Assembly (NCBI RefSeq): GCF_030247185.1
Contig: NC_080572.1
Coordinates: 187,206,866 to 187,270,865, forward strand
Direction of reading: 5' to 3'
Length of the DNA stretch: 64,000 nucleotides
DNA from: Malaya genurostris
Lineage: Eukaryota > Arthropoda > Insecta > Diptera > Culicidae
In this document: positions 11,403 to 23,407 of the stretch, piece by piece
How the letters are laid out: every line of letters begins with the position of its first letter
Numbering within the stretch: position 1 is the stretch's first letter
Notes under the pieces: model-generated
What the model was told of the DNA's origin: nothing
Seen by the model: only the letters and a program-made list of their open reading frames with translations
The model's database searches: none
Position numbers and translations under genes: made by a program

Positions 11403-12272
11403 CTGTATCTACTGTCTTGCTTGTTCGTCTGATACTTCTTAAATATTTTGATCACAACATGGAAGGGGTGTAGAGTTGCACATTCAAATATATATTAACT
11501 TGACATAACTGTTTCCAAATTGAAAAGGTGTTAGTAGGTTATACCAAAGCAAGCTTTTGATTTTATTCAAGTTTGAAAAAAAAATCTTGACAGAATCTTC
11601 TGGTGATGTTTTTGAAAATATAGGTAATATGAAAAAGGCATCATTACACCACTAGGTGGATTAAAAAAAGTTTTTTTTTCTTGAATTCAGTCGGTACTGT
11701 CATGATTACTTTTCGGTAAACACCAAATCATCCAGAATTATTTTGCAAACCAAATTTAGACAACTGACTTGCCTGCATTATGAAAATCAAGCTAGGTATT
11801 ATTATTTCATAAACGTGGTTCAGACACTCATGACATGGGTCAGTGATTCAAAGTTTACGTTGTTGGCCCCGTAAATGATTTGTATTTGAAAGCTCTGAAA
11901 CGGAGGAACTACTGTATAAGATCAAAATTGCAAAATACCTAAGAACCTTCCATCCCAAATATACTTAGACGGATATGCTGAGGTGAAAAGTAATTTCATT
12001 GACCACCAAAATGCGCTCCAATCGTAAATGAGATGGTGTCTTATAGTCTATTCATATTAAGGCAGACATGTAAAATTTTAATGCGATTCAATTATTGCTT
12101 TTGAAAGTCGATCGTTTTTTCGGGTTTTGAACCATGTTGATTATGAAAAAAAAACCGTTTTTGTTCTGTCATAAAACATCAAAAGGGAATGGACTAAAAA
12201 TTGGAAGAAAACCAATGAATAGTTGGATAAATATTATAGGGGCTCTTGTATAGGAAAATAGCTTTTGTTAAG
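11403..12272. other. Intron-like sequence with one repeat end
   Basis: Around 11630-11675 there is 'aaggcatcattacaccacta' and 'ggtggatt', the complement of the 5' end of repeat family A (as at about 280-310), so a truncated end of that family lies here. The rest is unrecognised. Confidence 0.4.
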
Positions 12273-12596
12273 TTTTTTCGGTTTTTTAACGATATCAAAC
12301 TAACTAGAGATTATAAGAAGAGAAAGAATATGAAATTATAGAGCCATAGTACTCAAGGAAGAGCAAGGATGACTCGTATCGCTAAGATGCCTAAGTTCGA
12401 CTCCTCTGGTAGAAGGTAAAAGTTTAAATACGAGAAGTCTTCTGCTTACTTAAATGACCCTTGTCACGTCTCACTTTTTCCGCACTTTATTCTTAACATT
12501 CTTGCTCTTCCTTGAGTACTATGGCTCTATAATTTCATATTCTTTCTCTTCTTATAATATTTAGTTAGTTTGATATCGTTAAAAAACCGAAAAAAG
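12273..12596. repeat. Perfect-looking inverted repeat (96-bp arms)
   Basis: The left arm (12273-12368) and right arm (12501-12596) are nearly exact reverse complements, for example 'gagccatagtactcaaggaa' against 'ttccttgagtactatggctc', with a few mismatches near 12308/12560. The loop is 132 bp. A transcript through it would form a long hairpin. It could be a foldback MITE or a recent inverted duplication. No TIR family or target duplication is identified. Confidence 0.85.
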
Positions 12597-12859
12597 TAAA
12601 AATTACTGACTGACCAGAAGTCATAAATAAAAAAGTAAAAAGCTTTTATTAAGATCATATTGTTTACCAAAACATATCCGGATTTCGTTCCCTCCCTACT
12701 AACACATCTCCTATCCTGCGATGCTCGTGGATATACAGTGCTACCCGCGGTCTCTAGAAACAATGAGTATCGGACTAACATTCCTTCCTTTTCTCCAGTA
12801 GCATAGCGGTCATGGTCGTGGCCGGCGACATTATTGATCATTCAATGAATAGTTTGTCG

Positions 12860-13220
12860 TGAGTGGGTATGCACAGTGAAAATGATTTGCGTCTCCCAAG
12901 CTACATTTTCTTGGTTTTTTGTGCATTTCCACTCATTCGGTCAATCACGAAGTGCAACCATGGCGATGTACTTCAGCTCAGCTCATTTGGCGACGAACTT
13001 CAGCAATAACACGTTGAATATTGGTTTCCAAAGCATCAATGACTTCACGTATACCCACAAAAAATAATCGAGTGCCGTCAAATCACACGAACGTGCAGGC
13101 CAGTTCACCAGTCCATTTCTCGAAATAATGTTGTTGTTGAAATGTTCTTTCGATAAGTCGATTGTTTCGGCCACAGTATGACAACCCGAGTAGAGTGTGA
13201 GATTAAAAAGAAAACTCAAT
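12860..13220 (-). pseudogene. Relic of a mariner-superfamily transposase, C-terminal part
   Basis: The minus-strand frame reads HFNNNIISRNGLVNWPARSC then DLTALDYFLW, and after a frameshift VIDALETNIQRVIAEVRRQM. This is the C-terminal pattern of the insect transposase-like proteins with WPPRSCDLTPLDYFLWG, a Tc1/mariner relative often annotated with a DUF4817 N-terminal domain. The Asp in DLTALD fits the third catalytic residue. The frameshift near 13050 and the missing remainder make it a pseudogene. The central part of a similar protein lies at 15165-15450 on the same strand. Confidence 0.6.
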
Positions 13221-15164
13221 TTGATGTTGTGCTGTTCGTATATATCGATTACTTAATTTGCTATCGTTTTGGTCGTTTTAACGGTTAAAAGATCAAAATT
13301 GAAAGCAAAAAAAATGCTGTATGACATCAAACTGGAAACTAGTTTTGCTCTCAGTGAAAGCACATTGAAAACTTAATATGATGTAGATTTTCTCGAAATG
13401 ACACGTCGTGAGCATAATCTAAAAATAGTACGTCAAAAAAGGTTCGGGATAGTATACATTTAGGCGATATTACTCGCCAGCAAGAAAAAAAGATTGTATG
13501 CAATCTCCATTAGTCGGAAGCAAGAAAAAAGATTTCATGCAATCTCTCACACTACCGCGGAGAGAATCTGGTTTCCAACTTAGGTGATGAGATTGCGAAC
13601 TTTTTGTGATTGCTTTGGACTGTAAGCGCTAGCTATGAGTGGATGGAAAATGTTCGGTCATATGACAAGCAGTGTTTTTTCACAAAGTTGTATTCAGGTA
13701 GTTTCTGTCAATGCACACTCGTTGCATCTCTTCCATCCTGCATCCACTGTGAATAGCAGTGTGGCTATTTGAGCACAGTATGAAAATGTCCTCTTTGTCC
13801 TTCTCATATCCAAAGCTGTAGCATTCAAACATTATAACATTAAATTGAGTTAACTACTTGATCTCACACAACTCGCACATGTAATCACTTCGAAATGCGA
13901 ATTTAGAGGCTCTGAAGACCGAACGTTTTACAGTGAAGTCTTCTACAACACAGGGAACGTGAATTAGGAATCCGGCAATAAGGTATCCCAGATCATTGTT
14001 TTTTCGACTAATTGGGACAATGAACGATTATCTTGCTTCTGACCACAGATAGAACCAAAATCTTTTCAGTAAATTTTTAGTTCTTGTGTAGACTTATAAT
14101 TTACGATCATTTGATGCAGAATTAGTCCTGTGACTCAAAATTATGAAGTTTTAGTTAGACGGTTTCTTTAGAAAAGTCTATTAAAGTTCCAAGATCTATT
14201 AGATGATTGATAAAATACTTCTCATAGTATCGAGCGTACACACTCATGTATGAAGTTCTAAGCATGTATAACTAGGAATGAGAATTGTTTTGAAGAGTGT
14301 CTTTGACACAGTTTGTGGACTACTTAGGAATATACAAATTAAACATATATTTTCTTTGTGGCTCCTCTAAACTACTAAAGTATTATTAAGAATTAGCTCT
14401 AGGTTCTGAAATCAGAGACATTCAATGTTCGATGTTCGAATTTCGTAAACAATGAATTTTTCCATACTGTTGGATATAAAGTTATAGGTATTTTCAGAAC
14501 GGGTTTGGTGAGTAGATTTTTTTTTTTGAATGAACTTCGCGACGTCGTAGCATTAAAAAAATCGAAACATTTTTTTAAACTGAACGCCAAAATTGTTACA
14601 ATACCGAATACTTAACGTATCTAGGAGGGAATCGATCGTCAAATATATTTCTCATATCAAATTCTGAAATAAGCTCCTACGGCAGACGATCAGCGATATG
14701 GGAATACCAAAGCCAATATTCAGATTCACCAGCTTCAAACAAACGTGGTACCGATGATCGCCAATTTATCTAATGCCTCCCAGACGTGTGGTTTGACACC
14801 AATATTCTCGTGGTTAAAAAAAGGAGCATTATTTGCGTAAAAGCTGAAAAAATGTTGAAAAAATCGTTTCTTCGCGGTTATGGTTGCGGTCAACTGCCAC
14901 TCGGCAGGATGTCAAAGCATTTTTGTAAAAGGCAACATAGGATTGAAGGAATAATTCTTCCATTGAAACTTAACTTTGTATTTTCACTAAGTTGTTGATA
15001 TTATTATTTTCATGTTTTGAGTTTCACAGAACTTTTGCCTTAAAACAGCAAAATGATAACATGATGTAATATTAATTGAAAATTTGATGAGTCGATATCA
15101 TATTAGGATTTCAATCTGATGTTGTCATCATAATCAGATTTCAATTTGTACTCATTTTGATGTT
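13221..15164. other. Unassigned intronic sequence between two transposase relics
   Basis: A short direct repeat occurs at 13480-13550 ('agcaagaaaaaagat' and 'atgcaatctc' twice). No gene is recognised. It may have been inserted into one ancestral transposon, since the flanking relics are consistent with one family, but this is inference. Confidence 0.35.
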
Positions 15165-15450
15165 AGACTTTACTCGGGAAGTGGCACCATCCTGTTGAAA
15201 CCACATTTCGTCCACATCCATATCTTGAAGAAATGGCAACAAAAATTAATTGATCATGGTTCTGTATCGATTTTAATTAACGGCAACGCGTCGTCCCTCT
15301 TAATTTTTAAAGAAATAAGGACCGATTATTCCACCAGATCTTAGACCGTACTCTTCTCATTCTGGTTGACCAAAATTTGGTAATTACGTTCTTTATGGTG
15401 GTCTCAGACGGACGATTCACGAAGTGCTCTATAAACAGTTTTAATTGAAC
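15165..15450 (-). pseudogene. Relic of a mariner-superfamily transposase, central part
   Basis: The minus-strand reading gives DMDVDEMWFQQDGAT near 15190-15235, the signature around the second catalytic Asp of the same protein type as the relic at 12860-13220. Upstream pieces (YRALRESSV, LISLKIKRDDALPL) match the preceding region in spirit but contain stops. Order and strand agree with 12860-13220 being the downstream part of one element. Confidence 0.55.
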
Positions 15451-16792
15451 ATTGATTCTGAAAATAAATTTTTACGATCACGATGGAAGCGTTGTTCTGG
15501 AGTTAACCTATTCAGGATGAGTTGCTAAACAATACTGAGTAGAGACGTCACTGTCAAAACAACTGATTCCTATTCTAAAAACAAACCTCCTAAAAAAACA
15601 CCCGTTAGTTTTCTTCAAGGAGAAAACATCGATGAATAAAATCGATAAAACAAAAACTGTTGTTCCGATCGGTATGTAGTTGCCCAACTTTTATTTGCTT
15701 TTTGCCAACACCCTCTTGGATTGTTACAGCGTTTAAGAATAACACAGAGTTAGGACAAAATAAATGTGAATCTTGATCGGCTTGCTTTTGAACGAAAATG
15801 TCGTAAATCACACAAAATACAGTTCAAGTTGTTAAATCGTTATTTACTGTCAAAGTAGAAGCTTTTTTTTGTTTAGTGATGAATAACAATGTCACGCAAA
15901 ATGTTGCAATTTGATACGAAGCCTGGTAGAGAACTAATTATGCACTAGCTTTTGCATTTGGATAATATAATTACTTTCTCCTATCTCCCTTCAGGGCATC
16001 GGTTTCATCATTCATCAATAATTGATTTTGAGATTTGATACTCGGTTGTATGTATGTGTTAAGTTTCGTGAAGGATAATTCAGGCGTTGTAACAAATTTA
16101 TTTCTCTTTGTATTCGAATTCGAACAAGCGAAAACATTCTCCTTGAAGATTAGAATTTAGTTTTAATCAAAAGTAATGGAGAATAAAAAGAATAGCTGAT
16201 TCTTTTTTTTCGGAGAACTTGGAAATGTTTGGCAGAACTGTACAACTACACTACAGAAACTGTAGTGGTAATGAACGAAAACCTTTAGTTAGAGTGAGAT
16301 CTGCTATCTCTGTTCGATAGATTGACTTCAAAATTAAGAAATTAGGAGTGTTCGTTTCAAATATTCGCATCACTATAGAGAATCAGTATTTAACAATTTT
16401 CGAGCTATTTTTCTGTGGTATTGCTTCTTAGAGCCGAAGCAAAATATTGTATTCGATTTTATCACAATTCATTGATTGAAATAACATGGCGAATCTACTA
16501 ATAAGGTGACTATTGGTACAGTAGCCCTATTCCGTAGGATTTTTCAAAAATATTCGGTGGTATTTCGGTGGTGGTTCTAGTCTATTTGGCATAAGCACTT
16601 TTCAGTGCATTTGAAATGGCATATTCTATCCAGATGAAATGAAATAATCAGAATTGCGGTCAGTTTTGGATTAGGCGGCATTTAACAAAATGTACATCAG
16701 GTTGCATTTGAGATAGAAATATGTGGCCTATGATTTTCGTTTTAGCACAGTTTTCGGATCTCAAACAAACATTTGATTAGTGAGTTCATATA
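15451..16792. other. Unassigned intronic sequence
   Basis: No coding, repeat-family or RNA signal recognised on either strand. Confidence 0.4.
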
Positions 16793-18080
16793 ACACATGG
16801 ATCAATAAGTCCCGAGACTAAAGCAGAGATGGCGCTCGTAGTAAATCAGTAACCACGTCTTCTAGAGTACTAACCTTTGCTTGAAACGGGTCAAAATTTT
16901 ACGTCGATCCGACCAGAAACAGCTGAGTTATCGAGGTTGGAGTAAAGTGGTTTTGTAGTTTATTTAAAAAATGGAAAAAACCGAGTTTCGTGTTTTGATA
17001 AAACATTGTTTTTAATGGGTAAAATCACCGTGCAAGCGAAACAATGGATTGAAAAATGTTATCCGGACTCTTGTCCATCAAAAGCAACGATTTGTCGGTG
17101 GTTCGCCGAGTTTAAACGTGGTCGTACCGACACAAATGACGCGGAACGCTCGGGTAGATCTGTGGAAGCCGTCACACTGGAAAATGTGGATGAAGTGACA
17201 AAAATTATAATGAAAGATCGTAAAGTGAAGCTCCGTGAGATTGCTGAGATGACACATATATCATATGGAAGTGTATTTGCTATCCTTCATGAAAAATTGA
17301 GCATGAAAAAGGTTTTTTCCAAGTGGGTGCCGCGATTGCTTTCGATGGAACAAAAACAGCAACGAGTCGATGATTCAGAAAGCAGTTTATCGCTATTTAC
17401 TCGCAACAAAAAAGATTTCTTGCGTCGTTACGTGACCATGGATGAAACATGGATACATCACTACATTCCAGAGTCGAAGCGGCAGTCATCTGAGTGGCGC
17501 ACAGCTGGCGAAAGCCGTCCGAAGCGTCCGAAAACGCAGCAGTCAGCTGGCAAAGTCATGGCGTCAGTTTTTTGGGATACGCATGGCGTGATTTTCATTG
17601 ACTACCTCGAAAAAGGTAAATCGATCAACAGTGATTATTATATTGACTTACTGGTGCGTTTGTAGGAGGAAATCGCAAAAAAACGACCGCACATGCAGAG
17701 AAAAAAATCCTTTTTCATCAAGACAATGCACCCTGCCACAAGTCGATGAAAACAATGGCGAAATTGAACGAATTAGGCTTTGATCTGCTTCCCCGCATTC
17801 CATACTCGCCAGATTTAGCCCCCAGTGACTACTGGCTCTTTGCTGATCTTAAAAAAATGCTCCAGGGAAAAAGATTTAGCTCAAATGAGGAGGTCATCGC
17901 TGAAACTGAAGCTTATTTTGAAGCGAAAGATAATTTTTTTTATAAACATGGTATTGAAAAATTGGAAAAACGTGAACCATTGTATCACCCTAAAAGCTGA
18001 TTATGTTGATGAATAAAAAAAAATGTTGCAAAAAAAATGTTGTTTCCATTGTTAGTCTCGGGACTTATTGATCCGTGTGG
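16793..18080 (+). mobile_element. Mariner-like element, near full length
   Basis: The TIRs pair: ACACATGGATCAATAAGTCC at 16793 and the complement of GGACTTATTGATCCGTGTGG ending at 18080, extending through 'cgagactaa'. TA flanks both sides (16791-16792, 18081-18082). The 1288-bp length suits a complete mariner. A deleted relative in the opposite orientation lies at 23408-24331. Confidence 0.93.
16970..18016 (+). pseudogene. Mariner transposase, DD34D type, broken
   Basis: The likely start is ATG 16970 (MEKTEFRVLIKHCF), followed at once by a one-base frame break in a T-run near 16999, so the long frame appears to start at 17006. Domains in order: N-terminal HTH (TICRWFAEFKRG), linker ERSGR, second HTH (LREIAEMTHISYGSV), WVPRLL motif, then VTMDETWIHHY with the first catalytic Asp. 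A TAG at 17663 interrupts, then frames shift around the HQDNAPCH-like second Asp (17720-17745). YSPDLAPSDYW supplies the third Asp, and the end is near GDYVDE. All three catalytic sites can be seen but not in one frame. The product is nonfunctional. Confidence 0.9.
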
Positions 18081-18082
18081 TA

Positions 18083-19173
18083 ATTCACTGTCTTCTTAAT
18101 CGGGCATCAAAGTGCATCCAATTATTACTAGACAAGTCCAACCAGTCCAATCATTGCCGTTTTACAAAAAATGTTACCTAAACATGATGGTGATGAAATT
18201 GGGCCCGGAATCTTGAACTGACGTTGACGTTGAGATCTTCCATTAGGTACACCACGTTCCACATCGAAACCACAGGTCAACTCATGGAGATTAAAACGAT
18301 TGAGATCAAACATCACTTCATCGGACGCGTATTAATTTGAATCGGCAATGGGGCTTCGGTTAATTTTAATACCAAAATAACAAGCTTTATTCCATCCGAA
18401 CAAACGAACGACTCCTGGTTCAGACAGCCATCGGATTAGCATTTCCATGCACAGAAATCGGACCGGATGACACCCTTTTATTGCTTGGTTTGTTCGATGT
18501 GCAGGCAGATGACCACATGTAAATTATTCGGTCGCGATCTCGCGTGAGGATTTCTGCTTGTTAGTTACTGGATAGGATGTGGTATGTTTTGAAAATTTGT
18601 TTGGTACATTGGAGAAATTAGAAAGTGACAAATTCTCTCTTTGGTATTTATGACTGGCAGATATGTACAAAATAAAAGAAAAAACCTGTTGAATTGTGGA
18701 AATATAGTAGTACACGTCTTCCATTCAATTCCCACATTCAATCAGTACGGTACATGCGCCATGAAGACATTTTGGTAAACCTCAACACTTCTCTCAACTT
18801 TTGTTCATATATAGTGAGTAGTTCTGGGAAGAGTTATTTAATTCAAGGAGAAACAAGAGGACAGAGGTTTGTATATAACAACATTCCACTAACCGAAAAA
18901 CAAATCGAGGGAGGTGCGTGAATGATGTGATGCTTGAGTTGGAAAAAAATTGTGCATAAGTTCTAAAACTTTATTGGCTATGACAGTTTATAAAGTACTA
19001 TGAAATTCGAGCAATGTAAAGTTAATATCAAACGTCCTGTTTAATTGTTAAAATTCACGTAGAGTAAACAAATGTAAAAATGTCCAAATTTGGGTTTTAC
19101 ACAACGATTTACTTTATTGAAATAGTGACAATAGAAAATACGGGTTGATATTGAAAATATTGTTGTTTGGAAT
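18083..19173. other. Unassigned intronic sequence
   Basis: 18130-18330 is slightly GC-richer and lightly resembles decayed transposase sequence, but no frame is convincing. The stretch ends at the left target duplication of the Jockey LINE (19174-19187). Confidence 0.35.
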
Positions 19174-19284
19174 AACAAAACAAGATATCGGTGTTGAACA
19201 GTCGTTCGCACCGCACGCGTATAGCTCTTGGCTCCTGGAATTTTTTTTCTGGCTACCTAGGCTACCTAGGCTTTTTTCTGGTAT

Positions 19285-19981
19285 TGCAAACTTAACGCAA
19301 TGTCGTCGTTGCCAAGGCTTCGGTCATGGAACCAAAAATTGTCATATGGATATACGGTGTTTGAATTGTGGTAAATCGCATTCGAAAGACGTTTGTCCAA
19401 TGAATGAAACCACTGATAAATTTTCATGTTCAAATTGCAATGGAAATCATAAATCCAATTATTTGAAATGTCCTGTCAGGGAAAAAATTTTAAACGCTCG
19501 TTCGCTTAGACAACAAGTCAAATCAACGACCTTAAATTTACAGAACATACCTGAAAATCAAAAAACCGTTACAAATGCCACGCCTAATTCTTCTAAGGCA
19601 CTGATTTCTTCGAATTTAAAACAAAAAACAGGTACGCCTGCCAATTCGTCTTCTAACGAAAACAATTTATTGACAGGTAGATCGACCTCGTCATCATCTT
19701 CTTCTAATGTCAGTTATGCTGGTATATTAGGTAGAAAACTACCACCTATTTCTTCTAATGTAAATAATTCTAACGAAAACAATTTATTAATAGGTAGACC
19801 GGCCAAATCACCTTCTTCTAATGGCAGTCTACCTACAAATATTCCTTCAATGCCATTCGCTTCTTTAAATGAAGTCGATTTAGGCGATATAACTGAAAAT
19901 AAAATGATCTACCTACAAGATCAACTTTTTCAAATGATCATCCAAATGAATTCGACTTCATCTCTTTTTGAAGCATTTTAA
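19285..19981 (+). pseudogene. Jockey ORF1 (gag-like) C-terminal part
   Basis: The frame is open upstream to 19145, but element sequence begins only at 19188 and gag-like sequence near ANLTQCRRCQGFGHGTKNC. Three CCHC zinc knuckles follow: CRRCQGFGHGTKNC, CLNCGKSHSKDVC, and CSNCNGNHKSNYLKC. These bind nucleic acid in gag-type RNA-protein particles. A Ser/Asn-rich, low-complexity tail repeats NENNLL-GR twice. The stop is TAA at 19979. The normal N-terminal coiled-coil/RRM region is absent, consistent with 5' truncation. Confidence 0.85.
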
Positions 19982-20049
19982 ATCGGATGGAAATTTGCAA
20001 ATAATATTATAATGAACTTAATTTTATAATTTTCTCAAAGTTCACAAAA

Positions 20050-22630
20050 TTCATATTGCCATTGTGACAGAAACTTTTCTTAAACCAAATGTCAAATTGA
20101 AAAGTAATCCACATTATGTGGTTCATCGATTTGACAGGTTTACTGGAATGGGTGGTGGAGTTGCCATTTTTGTCCAACGGCATATTAAACATCGAATTTT
20201 ACCTTCTTTCAATACTAAAGTTATTGAAATTCCCAACGTTATTCGATTCCCAACGAAGTTGAAACCATTCATGGAATTTATTTCATAGCTGGAGCATATT
20301 TGCCATTTCAATGCACCGGCGATCAATTAAATTTCTTTAAAGGCGATTTGCAAAAACTTACAAGATATCGATCGAAATTTTTCGTAATAGGGGACTTAAA
20401 TGCTAAGCATGTCCAGTGGAATTGTAGGCAAAATAACAGTAATGGTAAAATACTTCATAATCAACTCTCAGCTGGTTACTTCACAGTTCTTCATCCCAGT
20501 AATCCGACTTGTTTCTCTTCAGTGAAAAACCCGTCTACAATTGATCTGGTTCTAACGGATCAAAGTCACATTTGTAGTGAACCGATTACACATGCTGACT
20601 TTGACTCAGATCATCTTCCAGTAACATTCAGACTTTCCAACGAAGCTATAATTAATCCAATTAGTTATATTTTCAACTATCATAGAGCTAATTGGTTTGA
20701 TTACAGATCTCACATTGAAAATCATGTGGATCATGAAACTATTTTAGAAAATTCTGCGGACATCGACACAGCAATTGATAATTTGAATCATTATATTATC
20801 GAAGCTAGAAATCTTTCAGTTCCCAAAGCTCAAACTAAATTAAATTCTCCTATCATCGATGACAATCTTCAACTGCTAATTCGGTTGAAGAATGTTCGTC
20901 GCCGACAATATCAACGTTCTCGTGATCCTGCTATGAAAAACATAGTTAAGGATTTACAAAAAGAAATTAAACATAGATTCACTCTTTTGCGAAATGAAAA
21001 TTTCGCTAAAGAAGTTGAACTATTTAAACCATATTCTAAACCTTTCTGGAAACTTTCTAAGGTTCTTAAGAAACCTCAGAAACCAATTCCTGCTCTTAAG
21101 GAAGGAAATCAAATACTTCTTACAAATGGCGAAAAAGCTCAAAAACTTGCTCAGCAGTTCGAGAGTGTCCACAATTTTAATTTGAACGTTGTGAGTCCTA
21201 TTGAAAATGTAGTCTCACTGAAATATGATCATATTTCAACCCAAGTGTTATCACAAGATGACATCATTGAGACGAATTTTGATGAAATTAAATCAATTAT
21301 TAGGAAACTCAATAACATGAAGGCTCCTGGTAATGAAGGAATTTTTTAATATTCTTATTAAAAATCTTCCCGATGTTGCCTTGAGACTTCTGGTTAAAAT
21401 TTTCAACAAGTGTTTTTCATTAGCTTACTTCCCAAAAAGATGGAAAAACGCTAAAGTAATTCCTATCCTGAAACCTGATAAAAACCCAGCAGAAACATCA
21501 AGTTATCGCCCAATTAGCTTACTTTCTTCTATCAGTAAACTTTTTGAAAAAATTATCTTGTTGAGAATGATGACTCATGTAAATGAGAATTCAATTTTTT
21601 ACCAGAGCAGTTTGGATTTCGTCATGAACATTCAACTACTCATCAACTTGTCAGAGTAACGAACATGATAAAAGCAAATAAATCTTCTGGGTTATCCAAT
21701 GGAGTTGCTCTTCTAGACATAGAAAAAGCATTCGACAGTGTTTGGCACAAAGGTTTGATAGCAAAAATGTCTGATTTCCAGTTTCCTATTTATTTGATCA
21801 AAATGATTCAAAATTATTTAACTGATCGTGCTCTTCAGGTTAGCTATCAGAATTGTAAATCTGAATTGCTACCCGTACGAGCCGGTGTTCCGCAGGGTTC
21901 GAGCGTAGCTCCAATCTTGTATAATATTTTCACTTCTGATCTTCCAAATCTACCCTTTGGTTGTCAGAAATCGCTATTCTGTGACGACACAAGTCTGTTA
22001 GCCACAGGTAGAAATCTAAGAGTGATCTGCAGTCGCCTACAAAGAAGTTTAAATATTTTCAGTGATTATCTGTCAAAATGGAAAATTAAACCAAATGCAG
22101 CAAAAACGCAATTAATTATCTTTCCTCATAAGCCAAGAGCTTATTTTCTTAAACCAAACAATAATCACATTCTAAAATTGAATGGCTTGGAATTGACATG
22201 GTCTGATCAAGCTAAATACTTAGGTTTAACGTATGACAAAAAACTCACTTTCAAGGATCACATTGAAGGAATCCAGGCAAAGTGTAATAAATATATTAAA
22301 TGTTTATATCCTCTTATAAACAGAAATTCTAAGCTCTGTCTAAAAAACAAATTGTTAATTTATAAACAAATTTTCAAACCAGCCATGCTTTATGCAGTAC
22401 CAATTTGGTCAAGTTGTTGTTCCACCAGGAAGAAAACGCTTTAAAGGGTTCAGAATAAAATTCTGAAAATGATTTTGAAGCGTGCTCCCTTGTTTAGTAC
22501 AAATGAGTTACACAGACTCACAAATATAGAACCATTAGATGTAATGTCATATAATATTATAAGCAAATTCCGACAAGAATCGATGCAATCTTCAATTGAA
22601 TCGATTCGCTCTCTGTATTAGTTAGTAAGT
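20050..22630 (+). pseudogene. Jockey ORF2 (endonuclease + reverse transcriptase), broken
   Basis: The endonuclease domain starts near IAIVTETFLKP (20059) and continues through GGGVAIFVQR, then after a frame break near 20225 to FFVIGDLNAKH (Asn/Asp site) and DFDSDHLPV (catalytic His). A second break at about 21340 lies in a T-run after MKAPGNEG. The RT continues with YRPISLLSSISKLFEK, a stop near 21658, VALLDIEKAFDSVWH (palm Asp), VRAGVPQGSSVAPILYN and FCDDTSLL, where the usual FADD is FCDD. The frame stops at 22442 (TAA), with recognisable coding continuing to about 22620 (RAPLFSTNELHRLTN). At least four lesions make it inactive. The 3' UTR follows. Confidence 0.88.
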
Positions 22631-22866
22631 TAGTATATAAGTTCCTTTTCCCCATTACACAATACAAGTAGGTTTAGAATTTTCCCTACACAAAAATCTC
22701 AGAATTGCGGAAGCAAATAATGTCCTCATGGTAATAACCAAATCATATATATAATAGGGCTGAAAAGTCACCACTTGTGGCTGAACACCCAATTCAAATC
22801 TCAATAATTTAATTTTAACTCATATTCCAATAAAGTTATTAAAAAAAAAAAAAACAAAACAAGATA

Positions 22867-23405
22867 ATTATTTTTCTCAATGGATTAGTTTGTTCTAATC
22901 AATATTTTGATAGAAATAACAAATATTTTACTCGTACATTCTCGACAAATGTAATTTCTCGACAAATAATTTCACAATACATTCAATTTGAAAAATTAGT
23001 TTTAAATAAACGAACATTAGACAAAGTTCATAATTGTAGTGCTTTAAATTCACAAACTGTTTAGTTGAAATAAATTATGAGTTATTTGAAGTTAAACTTT
23101 GGTTTGTTGAAATCATTCATTATCGTTTGATTTTAGGAATAAAATGATTTTTTTTCTGTGCATTTGCTGTGAAGAAAACGTGTTATGTAATGATTTTTAG
23201 TTTCCAATAATTATATTAATTACCCGTACTTACGCTTGAATTGTTAAAATAAACAGATGAAACTTTTCTTATGAAACGCATAAAAACTCGTTTAGTTATT
23301 TTAAGAATAAAAAAGCTATGCTGGTTTCAAGGTTTTCGTTGGAACAAAGTTATAAAACCAATATACTGAGGCAGGATGTAAATAACATTCCGAAATACGT
23401 ATATG
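22867..23405. other. Unassigned AT-rich intronic sequence
   Basis: Only A/T-rich sequence between the LINE and the next mariner; nothing recognised. Confidence 0.4.
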
Positions 23406-23407
23406 TA

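Larger units (their letters stand above)
19188..22852 (+). mobile_element. Jockey-clade LINE (Juan-like), 5'-truncated
   Basis: Flanked by a perfect 14-bp duplication, aacaaaacaagata, at 19174-19187 and 22853-22866. It ends in poly(A). The order is gag zinc knuckles, then apurinic endonuclease, then reverse transcriptase, as in Jockey elements. The gag N-terminus is missing. The last ~150 bp before the A-tail recur as an isolated 3' fragment at 45439-45589. Resemblance to mosquito Juan elements is from memory of the protein pattern. Confidence 0.9.

Noticed and set aside
12369..12500. Loop of the hairpin as a tRNA-derived SINE (GTTCGACTCC present)
   Set aside because: Only a B-box-like match, with no A box at the right spacing.
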